The notes beneath the pieces are model-generated. The model saw nothing but the letters and a program-made list of their open reading frames with translations, searched no databases and was not told the origin of the DNA. Made by a program: the position numbers and the translations under genes. Of a stretch of 64,000 bases of DNA, positions 37,652 to 49,261 are shown one piece after another (the first letter of the stretch is position 1; each line of letters starts with the position of its first letter). Source of the stretch: Phycomyces nitens (taxonomy: Eukaryota; Mucoromycota; Mucoromycetes; Mucorales; Phycomycetaceae); the NCBI GenBank assembly GCA_022702545.1, contig JAHRBC010000002.1, positions 3,720,001 through 3,784,000 of the forward strand, given 5' to 3'.

Positions 37652-38481
37652 TCAATACTCGCATTCTTTCTCTGTCTCGTCTAGTTTCTGGATGAATTCT
37701 TGGCTGACACCAGCAGCGCTTGTTTGAGAATGATCCATGATTTCTCTCAATCGTGCCTTGTATGTCTAATATATTTAGATCTCTTGCTGATTAAATTAAA
37801 GGGCTACCTTTTGCATCAAGGGTCCCAATGTATCATCAACCACTGTATCAACTAATTTGGTGCCAAATATATAAAAGTACGGACAGGCTGACTGCAGATC
37901 CACATTTGTTGGACTGGCATTAAGATTATTGCGTACTCGTCTGCCAAAAGATCTCGGGATCTCCAAAGCAATCAGATTCCTATGATTCAATAAGCAAACC
38001 AATAAATGCTATATAGAATTGACTCACTCGTTAGTTGACGGAAGGCTATTGGGAGATTTTAGTTAAAAACAAAACAAAAACGTTTCTCTAGACTGCAAAT
38101 CACAAAACATACGTCAATTGAGCCATTGGTTTGGCCATCCAGAATGGTAGTTCAAGATGGGTAGCCTTTTTAACCTTTTGAATTTATTCCAGGCACAAAC
38201 ACACACACACACACAGAGAGAGAATGATGATGATGATGATAATGTTAATATAAACATGATTCAAGGTAATATGTCTCCGTGCAACATACCTCAATGCCAT
38301 GCCCAGACAGATTAACTTTTGCACCCAAATCATGGTTTAGAGTGCAGGGTATTTTCTATAATTAAGCAATTGGTACAATGTGCATTTAAATATTTAAATA
38401 AAATATCATATTTGATATGGCTTTTATTACAATGTGCTCTGCCAGGATGGAATCAATGTCATAGTATTCGTTATTCTCCAT
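37652..38481 (-). CDS. psf3: GINS complex subunit Psf3
   Basis: Subunit of the GINS tetramer that joins Cdc45 and Mcm2-7 to form the replicative helicase. Six or seven small exons assemble to about 160 residues. MENNEYYDIDSILAEH starts at 38481, then KIPCTLNHDLGAKVNLSG, VKKATHLELPFWMAKPMAQL, a short joining exon, ALEIPRSFGRRVRNNLNA, CPYFYIFGTKLVD, and finally YKARLREIMDHSQTS ... FIQKLDETEKECEY. The order and the motifs (YDIDxIL, PCT, ELPFWxA, PxxFGxRVRN, ExxxDHS, LDExE) are those of Psf3. The C-terminus is some 30 residues shorter than in human, ending just after the LDETE motif. A missed last exon is possible, but no donor site is visible. Confidence 0.88.
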
Positions 38482-38762
38482 TCTGACCCAAAGAGGAACA
38501 AACAAGACGCCAAGTCAGCGCGTCCCGTTTTTTTTAGAAATCTAAAATAAAATAAAAGCGCGTCTTGAGGAATATAGAATGTGAAAATAAAAAATAAATA
38601 AATAAATATAAATATAATAATAATAATAATAATGTAAAGACAAATGAAATATAATACTTGTTTTGTAAAATGTTAGATGATTAAGTAAGAATGGATAATA
38701 AAGAAGTACAAGAAAATAATATGAATAGGAAGTATCTTGTGTATGTTTTTTTTTATAAATGA
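38482..38762. other. Psf3 promoter and 3' end of the scaffold gene
   Basis: Short gap with (AAAT)n and (AAT)n at 38588-38632. It includes a double GCGCGTC element (38518-38525 CAGCGCGTCCCG and 38560-38568 AGCGCGTCTT) just upstream of Psf3. This recalls the MluI/MCB (ACGCGT) and E2F-like sites of G1/S replication genes, but neither copy is an exact ACGCGT. Confidence 0.35.
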
Positions 38763-41700
38763 TCAGAATAGAATCGGTTCATGTTCTTCTTCAAACATTG
38801 AGCGCCGTAAGGCTTGCTCGGCTCTATTGGCTGTTGCAAGTCTCTGGTCTAGCATGCCAGGATCAAGCCAACCGGGTGCCTTTTCGGCTGATTCGTTTGT
38901 TGCAACGCTACCAAAGTCGGTTGTTTCTGCCCACAGTTTGATGGCATCGAGCATGTCCATAATCTTCCTTTCGTTTCCACCAAATACATCTGTAGCCAAA
39001 CGATTAATAAGATGTCCGGGATCCAAATCATTTACCTTTGATGGTGTATCGTCCATCGACCACAACACCTTCACGTCCCATGAATTTAAAGGCGGCTACA
39101 ATGGTATCGAGCATCTGCATGCTTACAGATCCACCCTTTTGTGCAGGCGCCCTTCGAACAACCTTGTGGCTCAAGGATTCGAGCAATAGCACAAGCGCAT
39201 CTCCATTACGGAATGCACTAGTCAGCTCCACCACATGCTTGCCAGCAGGCAAGTGCTGGTTGACCCATTCAATGTACTGTGCCCGCGTCCATGGTTTGGG
39301 GAAATCGGTTGCTGAGAAGGAGGAGTGCGATGAGCTCTTGTCACTCGATGAAGACACCCGAAGCTGGCGGTGGTGAGGGTCAATAAGATCCTCATCTTCA
39401 TCACCCAAGACTGCCAGATTCTCTTGCTTGATTTCAGATTTGCTCTCGGGTCTGTACTTTTGGTAGAGATCTGGCACCTCGGGAATATCGCCACCACTGA
39501 GATGGTGGGGATAGACCGTTACCCCAGATTCGCGAGTCTGGCGGTACTGGAGTCCAACCGATGGATCGTCTTCAATTGGCATTGGGCCAAGGGTCGTTTC
39601 CTCTTCTTCCTCCAGCATCTCCATCTTGCCATCCTGCTTGGGTTTCTGTGGTTTGTACATGATAACCGAAGGTGGCCGAGGTCTCATTCTACGTGCAACA
39701 TCGAGGGGGATTGTGGATACATGGTTTGAAGACATGACAGGTGCTATATATATATTAAAAATAAAACAAGATTAGGACATTTGGTTTGATTTCTGTTCAT
39801 CTTTAGCCTTACCGCTCAAATCACGGGTAATGGTGGCTTTCATCAGCATCTGAATCCACGCACGCATAGACTCCTTGGCATCAGTATAAAAGAAGAATGT
39901 TCGCTCACGTTCATGCTGTGCTTTGAAGCTGTATTTGCCAGCATGTATTGTAGCATCGACAATGATTCGATACCCTCTCAGGTTGATTATGCCCTTCATG
40001 CGCACATCCTAATACACCACATTAGCACCAATGCTGCTTGTGTGTTGCAATCAGCTTACCTTTGGACCCTTGAAGTAGAACAGGTTGGCACCCTTGAGTA
40101 CAAACCAGCGCTTGTTCCAGGTCCTGTAGCGATCGGATTGCTTGTAGAGCCAGCCTTCATGCTCGGGAACCTTGGTGCCTGCATCCAGCGACGGTCGCCC
40201 GGCAGCAAGAGAATCGACCGAGAGGGCAAAATCAGGCTGTTTATCGTGCTTACTGGAGATGGACTAGAGTGGTAAAATGGGGTTAGGATACTAAAGACAC
40301 TTGGACAATTGCACTTACATGGATAGAGAACGATCGTGAATTGTTGGGAGAACTGTGCGAGGGAGTGCTCTTTGATGGAGTGGGACAGACACCGACATCA
40401 AATGGGTCTGGTCTGGCCTTGGTCATTGAATTGAGACGTGAAGCAGGATGCTTTCCAAACAGATCCAACGGTCTTTCATGGCTTCGGACAGTCCCGGAAG
40501 ACACACTGGACTTTTTGGAGGAAGTGGTGTTGAAAGTATTGGTGCGACTAACATTTGAGCCTGAGTTCATGCTCTGGAAAGAGGGTGGCCTGACGCTGTC
40601 CCCGGCATGAAAGAGAGGCGAAAGACGGTGGTTGCTAGAGTCAGTATCTCCTGTGGCGCCGGCCAGCGGCGGAAGAGGTGCCTTGCGAGGATACTGGTAC
40701 AGACTATCGCCTTCGGGAGGACTGCCTGGATAGGCACCCGGAAGAGCAGGCGGGAGAGAAGGAGGCGGGGGCGGGGGTGGTGGAATGTTTCCTGTGGACA
40801 GAGAGGTTCTTGGCAATGGTTGGGTCTGTAGAGAGTAGGATGGGGAGGAGATTGAGGACGTTATGGGGGGTCCCTAGATGACGATGTTAGTATTCCTGGC
40901 GGTCTAATGGCGGTTGGCTTACAGGGTTTGTGGACTCATGGAAGTCTCCTACTGGCTGCTTGTTTTTTAGTTTGTTGATTGCGTTCATCACCTTGTAGCG
41001 CTTTCCATAGGTGGTAATCCCAAGCTCTTTTAGTGAATCGATGGTCAAATCAAGCAAAATGTCACCAGTAATTTCCTGTTCTGGATTTGAATAAAAAGGT
41101 AATCAGTGTCACTTGTCGCCCTTTTGAATTTATGAACAATAAAGACGGATTAGATTGTTTTACCTATAAAGAGATCAGCCACCATGCCTAGGCCAACCAC
41201 GATAAGCCAGTTTGCAACCTGTTCAACGTCCCAGTCCTCTAGTTTCTCATCAAAGGTCAGTGCTGTTGACGATGGGGGGAGGGCAGGTAGTCGACTGGTG
41301 GGTTCGTCTGGCAGACTGGGCCGTCGTACGTTGGAATTAGTGGGTGCTGAGCGGGAAGATACAAGGGCAGGTGGATAATTAGGTTCTATTGGGGGTTTTG
41401 GGATCGGTGGGTTTGGCTCAAACAAGCCGTTCATATCAAACGCCGGGCTTGTCTTGTTGCTCTGGTTGCTGCCAGTGGATGAGTGCTGAGACGAATTGGA
41501 CAGTCCAGAAGAAGAGGGAGCGTGCAGGGATTTTGGTTTGTTTGGTGAAGTGTAGCTCATTGGAAAGAGTCCAATTTCGCCATTCGGGTTACGGCCCTAC
41601 AGCACAATGAAGAATAAGCGTACTTGGCAACATGCAAAAAAAAATGTTTTTTTTATATATAATAAATAAATGATTATGATGATTACCTGCCACCAACCAT

Positions 41701-41818
41701 CATGGTACTTTTCATCTCTCTCGAGGACCTGGATGGGTTCTCCGATTCCGAATGCAATTTCGTCTTCATTTTCGGCTTCAAAGTTGTGAACGGCATAGAC
41801 GATCTCGTAGTTCGTCAT
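38763..41818 (-). CDS. SH3-SAM-PH-CH scaffold protein (Boi1/Boi2-like)
   Basis: Probable polarity scaffold at the plasma membrane. About eight exons and roughly 890 residues. The N-terminal SH3 domain (YAVHNFEAENEDEIAFGIGE, then DGWWQ across an intron, GRNPNGEIGLFP) is followed by a Ser/Pro linker. A SAM domain follows (WDVEQVANWLIVVGLG ... LKELGITTYGKRYKVMNAI), then a poly-Pro tract (about 40740-40780) and a PH domain (HEGWLYKQSDRYRTWNKRWF ... SMRAWIQMLMKA). This order is that of Boi1/Boi2, which bind Cdc42, Bem1 and phospholipid. After an acidic linker there is an extra calponin-homology-like segment: RAQYIEWVNQHLPAG, NGDALVLLLESLSHK and a C-terminal helix to EEEHEPILF. A CH domain suggests actin or IQGAP-like links and is not part of yeast Boi proteins. 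Confidence 0.88.
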
Positions 41819-44802
41819 ACTCTTCTTATTTCAAAAAGGTAATTGTGAGGTCAATTAGCGTCGTGATGCCCTGGAAGGGATCCGGTGGTAATTAAGAGAG
41901 TTGGTTATGTGAAGGAGGAGTCAAGCCACCAAGGAGCGGTAAGGAATGGGTTGGTGAGGTTGACACGGAAAATAGAGAAGTTTTGTCGAGGACGAGAAGT
42001 AAACTTAATAAGAATGAGAATAACTGTATAAGCGGAGTGGAGCACGCTGTTACACGGTTATGAACACCTTTCCTTTTCCTCGCCTACTCCACCTGTATAG
42101 ACCATACTCAACTGGCAAAATAAAGAACAATAACAGATTGATAATAAACACCTCGAACACTCCCTTTCCTTGGACCCTAGACGTCTTTTGCTTTAAAGAA
42201 GCCGAGAAGACAACCCAATGGGATATATTCAGCAAGATAGTTAAACGTATGACCAAACACTGATGTAGCTGAAGCATCACCTTTTTGTTATTTTTGGTTG
42301 TAGAACCGTCATCATTCTGGGTGTTTGGGTAGAAAGCGGCCCATCTGGGCAAAAGTGCCAGCCTCAAGGGTTTCTTTACATTAATTGTGTATTCTGGTAT
42401 GTGCTACTCTGTCTAGTGCCGCTCGATAGATTTAACCATGGCCTTTGTTCCATGTGACTAACAGCAGAATACAATCTGCCCAACTCGCGCCACATTTCAC
42501 ATTAAAATTGACTGTCCAAGCCACCGCTTTTTGATCGTGATACTGCATACACTTGGCTTTGCACATGAAATTCATTGCAGAGGATTTAGAGTAAGATGAG
42601 TAAAAAGTAAATCATATGTGTGCCTTGCACTGATGTTGTACGGCTTTATTCAGTCAAAGACAAATCAATGTCTGACATTGTCAAACGTACTATTATTTTT
42701 TTTACAATCACCCAAAATGTGTACAGAGCTCAAAAGCCTGTCTTTGGTTACTAGAACCAAAAAAAAAGCCAAGCAATCTTTGTAATGTCTCTGGAAACTT
42801 AATGGCCACAAGTGTCGATCTGGTATCCGTATTAAACATGGACACCCAAGATCGACCTCTTTTTCTCTATAGCCCTGCTGTCTGTAGTTTGTGATATCAC
42901 GGAATAATCATTTTCCAACCTTCCAAAGAAATCCAATTCGATTTAGCTCAACGGGGTGGGAACATAAGCAATAGATTATTCGCTGCAATTTGGTTTGTGT
43001 TGCTTAGAAAGCATTACAGGAGTTCCAACATTGTATTCTAACCAAGTTGTATTTTTCGAAATCTTAAAATAACATTAATAAATATTTACACATGTTTAAT
43101 CTCTCTTTACTGCAATAATAAGAAACCACCATTTCTCGATTCTATATATTGATTTTCACACAACTCACAAAAAATGGGTGTGGGCAGCTACAGAACTATC
43201 TTGTATAGGATTCCAATAACCATTGTCTCGACACAGCCTCAATCCTCTTGCAAAATAGTACTAGTAGACCCCGTGGATCTGAATACCCAAAGACATGCAA
43301 GTGTCCCAAGCGATCGTAATGATTGTTCTTGGCTCAGCAGAGTTCATAATCAGTTAGAGTTACACCTTTGCTGCTTTGCCATTGTAGTTCAACTTTGTGA
43401 TATTGACCTGTATACAGCTTTCTTTGGATCTCAAGCGCACGGTCCACAAGAGCTGTGGAGTCTGTTTGGAGATCAACCCAACAGCCAGACTTTATTATAA
43501 CATCCTACAAGACTGCTTATTAACATTTAGAAAACAATTCTTATTTTTGATAAATCGTCGTCCAAAAGATGCTTGTCTTTGTCGTGCCTATCCATTGTAT
43601 TTGGAGTCGCAGTCAAGGCTTCAAAGTATATCAGACGTGTTTGTATTGCAAACAGTAGATTCTTGCATGTGCAACCACATGTTTCTGTCATGATTGCATA
43701 TAATTTATTAATTTAATAGAGTATCCCTTGATATACCGTTTTGTTAAGATATCTAGTTAAATTGAATATTTCAAATGTGTATAAATAAGACTGCTTGGGA
43801 CCATACAATCAGCTCTTTTTATTATATCAACAATGCCAACAAGATGCCAAGCTTAAATGAGTCTGAGAATCTGCTCATGTATACAGCACCAAGACCTCTT
43901 GTACCTCAAACAAGCCAATTGGTCTTTAACATGTAAAAAGAAAAAAAAAGAAAACAGACCCTTGGCGCATCCGGATCCCAGTACCAAAATCCTGGGCCCT
44001 GGACGCACACAGATAATTTCACCATTTTTTCTTTTTTTGGAACTCTCAAGATTGTCAGAATTACAGCATTTATACATCTATGCTTTCTTGCAAATCTCTC
44101 TCTGTGTGTGTGCTATTGCTGTGTCCCAAATAAAGTCTGTAACTTCCTTTTGTGGGTAGATTTGCGCACTTTGGAGATATCTGTAACTCACAAAAAAGGT
44201 GATTTTGAGAGCGAAAATTACAAGTTTGTTTTATTCCCCCCCCTTTTTATAAAAAAATTTCAATAATTTTGATAGGTTCATTCAGAAATGTAAACATGGG
44301 AAATCTTTACGGAATTACACGCACCAATAGGAATCGTACCTAGAAAAACTGTCTCAAATAAATAATAAAAAATAATAATAAGAAACAGGTAAAATTATCA
44401 GAGAAATTACCGTAATCATCGTAATTTGATATTATGTTTTCTCTAGTAAAATATAACTTTTTTTTCTTTTTTCTTGGAAGCTCTCCAAGAAATGTATAGT
44501 ATGCAAAAAAGTATCAATAAATAACTTCTTTAGATATTATTGTAAAGAAGTATATAGATTAAATAAGAAGAAAATATGAAGTGTGTTGCCCTAAACGCAA
44601 TGGTATACATTTGTGGTTCCTGACCCAGCATGGTGGATCAGTGTAGCCATTAGGAGAGTGAATGTATCGAGTCATGTGATCTTTACCCGACTTTGCTCAC
44701 GCGCCATTCCTCTTCTCTCTCTCTCGCTCTCTCTTTTTCTTTTTTTTTCTCTTTGCTCTTCTCCTTCTTATCAGACCGGTAGTCAATTGCTCCGAGAATC
44801 AC
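41819..44802. other. 3-kb divergent intergenic region, no gene seen
   Basis: Between the scaffold gene (-) and the MAPKKK (+). Small plus-strand frames at 43174-43500 and 43397-43693 are weakly protein-like but carry no recognised motif or splice support. The last 100 bp before the MAPKKK is strongly pyrimidine-rich (CTCTCTCTCTCGCTC, T-runs), a common fungal promoter/5' UTR feature. Confidence 0.5.
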
Positions 44803-47800
44803 ATGAAGACCCCTGCAAGGACAGTTCGGTGGATCGAAGGTGACAATTCAACACAACGTACCGAAACTCAGGGCAGCTCTCAATTCCCCTCTGGAAGAGA
44901 TCCCTTACAATCCTACCTTTCTACCAACAATCATCCATCAGCCCCAATCACCCCAGAGATGACAGCCGACGATGACTTGGAAGCCGACGAAAATGAAAAT
45001 GAAAAGCAGCCTAACCCAGCTTGGCCATTTGTATTTCCCCACAACTTTGCCTTGACCCCACCCTCGGTATCTTTAGATTCTCGTCTGGATGACGATGAAG
45101 GTGCTGAAGACAGTGATTACGACGACGAAGACGAGGATGAGGACGAAGACGAAACTGCATTCAATAAACTCTATGCTCGCAACAAGTCTCTCTCTACTGC
45201 TCCTCCCGAGATTGTTCATGAACGATTGGAATGGCAACAAATGCTTCAATCTGTCTTGATGGGTGAAGTCATCAAATCGGAAAAAAAAAGACTCTTGAGC
45301 ACAGACGAATTCAAACACCAGAAGCCCATCGAGGAGATTTGGCTATCCCTTAGAGCCCTGCTGCGTAACCGTGGCATTAATGAAGAGCAGAAATATTTAC
45401 AGGAGAGCAGAAAAGACATTGACAATGTGATTGATATGGTAAACAAGTTTAAGGTTGATGACACGAGCGACCAATCGCCGCTAGTCCAAGTAGCAGACAT
45501 ACTCAAGAGCGTCGATCGCATGGAGTCTTTGTATGCTACCCGGGCCGACACTATGGCAGCCCATCCCAAATATGGCGAACCAGCCTTTCAAGTAAGGCTC
45601 GATGCCTTGAATGCCTGGTATACCATTACCCGTAGTCTTCAAATGCAACTCAAGATCCTCAGAGACTGGACAGGCTCAGAAGACCTTCAGATTGCAAGAA
45701 AGCAGATTGATGTCGAGGACACTTCTCCAATGTCATCGTTTCTTCATGCCAGACGTCACAACGATCCCTCTTTTCTGGAGCGAATTTTAAAGGAGTCTGC
45801 TCTCCAAGACACCTTTGACAAACGCACCCTATCTGCCCTTAATTCTCTCTTGTTGAAATCAAAACAAACAATGGTAGAGAACAGCAGTCTTTTCCAGGAA
45901 ATGAACATGCCTCCATTCATTGCCCAGTTGCGCCAACTTGCCCATTTCCCAATCTCACTCGTCGAAGAAGCCATCAAACTACGTCTAGAGTATAAAGATC
46001 GTCTAAGCGAAACTCCAAACCAAATGTTGGACGCAATGATGGAAGATTACCGCGGGCTTCTTGCGCTCGGATGTCGAGTAAAGCGCCAGCATGAGGAGCT
46101 CATCTCTCCTGCTCCAGGCTGGGAATTCAAGGACTCGGAATGTCTAGACCTGGCATACAATAGCGTTCTTATGGAATCCGTCCGATTCTATTTCAAACTT
46201 ATTTCTTGGAAACTCGACATTGAAAAAGAAAACAGCCTGAGGGTTTGTGAAGTTATGGAAAAGGAATGGGAGTTCCTCTTGAGCACTATTTGCTGTGTCG
46301 TTAATGAGGCTTTTGACGAATGTGCCGAGCATTTTTGGTAAGCATCTAACTACAGAAAACACAGCGTTTCACGTCTCAGTTGTGAGAAATATTCTTATTT
46401 TCAATAGCCATTTGACAGAACGTCAATTGGCCGATGTTATGAACGATTATACCGAAAGTCTCGAGGCTCCACTCGACTCCATCGATAACGGCGTCGAGTC
46501 TGGCTATACAAAAATTCTGCACACTATGCGCATGCGTGCTAGAAAACTTCTCCAGTTCTCAAAGCAAGTATCCAAGAGCATGAGTATATAGTATGGAGGA
46601 CAGTCTTGTCTAATGATTTTTTTATAGATTCTTTATGAACCAGTTTGAGAATTCGGCTGAGTATTTGGTGGAAACCGAGGCTTCTGATGATTTTTCGCAT
46701 TGTCTTGTAAACACTGGCCATTTCTTGGCCTATACGGGTACCTTTGAAGAGGAACGTGTGTATGTCATTGCCTCTCCGTCCCTTTTTGGCCGTGAGCATC
46801 AGATTCAGCCCATTCTGCATTCCCAATTCTCCCACGAAAAGAGCCCTTTGGGTACCCCAGGACCCGGGACAAACAAACTAACCGAAGAATACGGAGACTA
46901 CATAATTCTCTTGTCTCCTTGGCAAAATATCATCTGGACAGGAGAGATTGTCAATGTTCCTATCCCATCCATTCCGGTTGGTCTCAAAACACGCCGGGCA
47001 CGGTTAATCACAGGAGATGCCAGATTTCTGAGCATTGCCAAGACAGCCTTTGGAGAAGCTGTCAAGTCTGCCGGGGTCCAGGTCATTCATGAACAGCGAG
47101 CACATTTGCCAAAACTCAACAGACAGCTGGGTAAAATCAAGTCAACTGTATTCAAACTTGCCCAGGTCATTATCTCGAGTGTGGCCACCATTCGACTGAA
47201 AACATTGTCATTTGGATGTCAAGAGTTAATTGAGGAGTGCTTTAGCTTTGCAAGTGATTTTGGCGTCAGAAGTTCAAAGTTTCTTGAAATGTCGGCTCGC
47301 CTTCAGCTTGACCTCAAACTGGTCCAGCTGGCCAACAGCTGGATTTGCTTCATTACTGACGATTGTATACCGACAGACCGTAAGACGTTTAGATGGGCTG
47401 TGGCTGCTCTTGAGTTTGGCCATTTTATGACTCGAGGGGCCAGTATTCTGTCTCTGAACGAAAACGAATTTGCCACTCTCCAGAGCAAGGTCGCACATTG
47501 TATTGCACTTCTCATTTCCCACTTTGACGTACTTGGTACCAGATGGACCCATGAAATCAAAGAAGAGCAACAGCGCAAACGAGGTGCAGCCACAAAACGA
47601 ACATCATACAATGTCAACAAGCGAACAGATAGCAAAGAATCAATCATGACAAGCTCAACATTTGGATCTGCTGCAGACAACACATTGTCAGCCAACAGTG
47701 TTATTTATATCAGAGACCTGTGGATGCAAAGAATCATTGATATCGAGAACAAACGAACAGAGAATGAGCAGGAAGCAAAGCTGGTCGGCAAGGTATTAGA

Positions 47801-49261
47801 CGATCAAAAGCCTGAAGACCAGTCGCTCGTATTCCTTGCCCCATCTTCTTCCAACCTCTCCTTTAGATGGCAACAGGGACGATTTATTGGCGCAGGCACC
47901 TTTGGATCAGTTTACCTTGCTATCAATCTTGATACCTCTAGTGTGATGGCTGTCAAGGAAATCAAGTTCCCTGATTCTAGTTCTCTTTCAGCACTTCACA
48001 AAGCCATCAAGGAAGAGATGAAGGTTATGGAGATGTTGAACCATCGAAATATTGTACAATATTATGGAATGGTAAGTTTATAATTTTTGGCCCTATTCCA
48101 TAGGTACTAATCTTTGAGTAGGAAGTACATCGTGATAGAGTATTTATATTTATGGAATACTGTGAAAACGGAAGTCTGGGCACCCTCTTGGATAATGGAG
48201 GCCGTATTGAAGATGAAGTGTATATTGTCAGCTATGCTCATCAGCTTCTCAGCGGATTGGCATATCTCCATGGAAACAATGTAGTACATCGTGATATCAA
48301 GCCAGACAGTAAGTCAACTTGGATACAATGCTTTGAACCATATAACTCATGGGCTGGTTGTTTCTAGATATTCTCATAGATTATCAAGGCCAGTTAAAGC
48401 TGACCGACTTTGGTGCTTCCAAGATTCTTGCCCAAGGTCAAAAGACGATGGGAAAGACTACAGGAAATATGAATGCGAATAGTTTGGCTGGTACACCAAT
48501 GTATATGGTAAGAAATCCCAATTTGTTGTATATATTTACTAAACTCTCGCGAAAACATAAAGGCACCCGAAGTTATTACAGGTGGTGATACCGGACGCAA
48601 GGGATCTATGGACATCTGGTCACTTGGATGCTGTATCGTACAAATGGCAACAGGAAGACGTCCCTGGAGTACATTAGAAAACGAATGGTCTGTCATGTAC
48701 CATGTCGTTACTGGCCATCCGCCCTTGCCGGATGTATCTCAATTATCTGCTCTTGGTATTGATTTCCTGAAAAAGTGTTTTACTCGCAATCCCAACAAAC
48801 GCCCATCTGCTGACGAACTGCTCTCTCATCAATGGATTGTTAATTATCTCGACGCAACTAGCGAAGAGGATCAACAACTTCCTGAGGATGAATATGTAGA
48901 CAACATGGGCGCTGGACATTCTATCCACAACTCTGTGGATATCTTTGAACGACAAATGAGTGAGAATGGACTTCAGCGCTCGATTAAGTCAATACATACA
49001 TTCACCGAGCCCGTTCTTGTGAGAAGTATCCTCAACACATTCTCTGGAGATCTCATCAATGGCACTGAAATGTCTACAGAAGAGGCACAATCCTACTTTA
49101 GAACACTAGCAGATGTGTCTGAAGTTAGTGAAGAACCAATTGTTAGCTCAACCAGGTCTGTAGATTCGTTTGTTGGCTCTTTACCACGATCTGTAGGTGG
49201 TAGTATAAGAAGTCTAGACGATGAAGACGATGTCTTCAACAGACCTCTTTCCCCAACGTGA
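44803..49261 (+). CDS. MAPKKK of the stress (HOG/Sty1) pathway, Ssk2/Win1/MEKK4 type
   Basis: Large MAP kinase kinase kinase that phosphorylates the Pbs2-type MAPKK. About 1,390 residues. It starts MKTPARTVRWIEGDNS at 44803. An acidic low-complexity part (DDEDEDEDEDE) precedes the long helical regulatory region typical of Ssk2/MEKK4 (for example PPEIVHERLEWQQMLQSVLM, FPISLVEEAIKLRLEYKDRL). An intron at 46564-46627 uses a GC-AG pair, giving LLQFSKFFMNQFENSAEY. The C-terminal kinase domain has GAGTFGSVYLAIN, AVKEIKF (catalytic Lys), VVHRDIKPDNILID, LTDFGASKI, SLAGTPMYMAPEV and MDIWSLGCCIVQMATG, all catalytic residues intact. A Ser/acid-rich tail of ~130 residues follows. By family it would act upstream of the Atf1-like factor at 10-11.7 kb. 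Confidence 0.93.
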
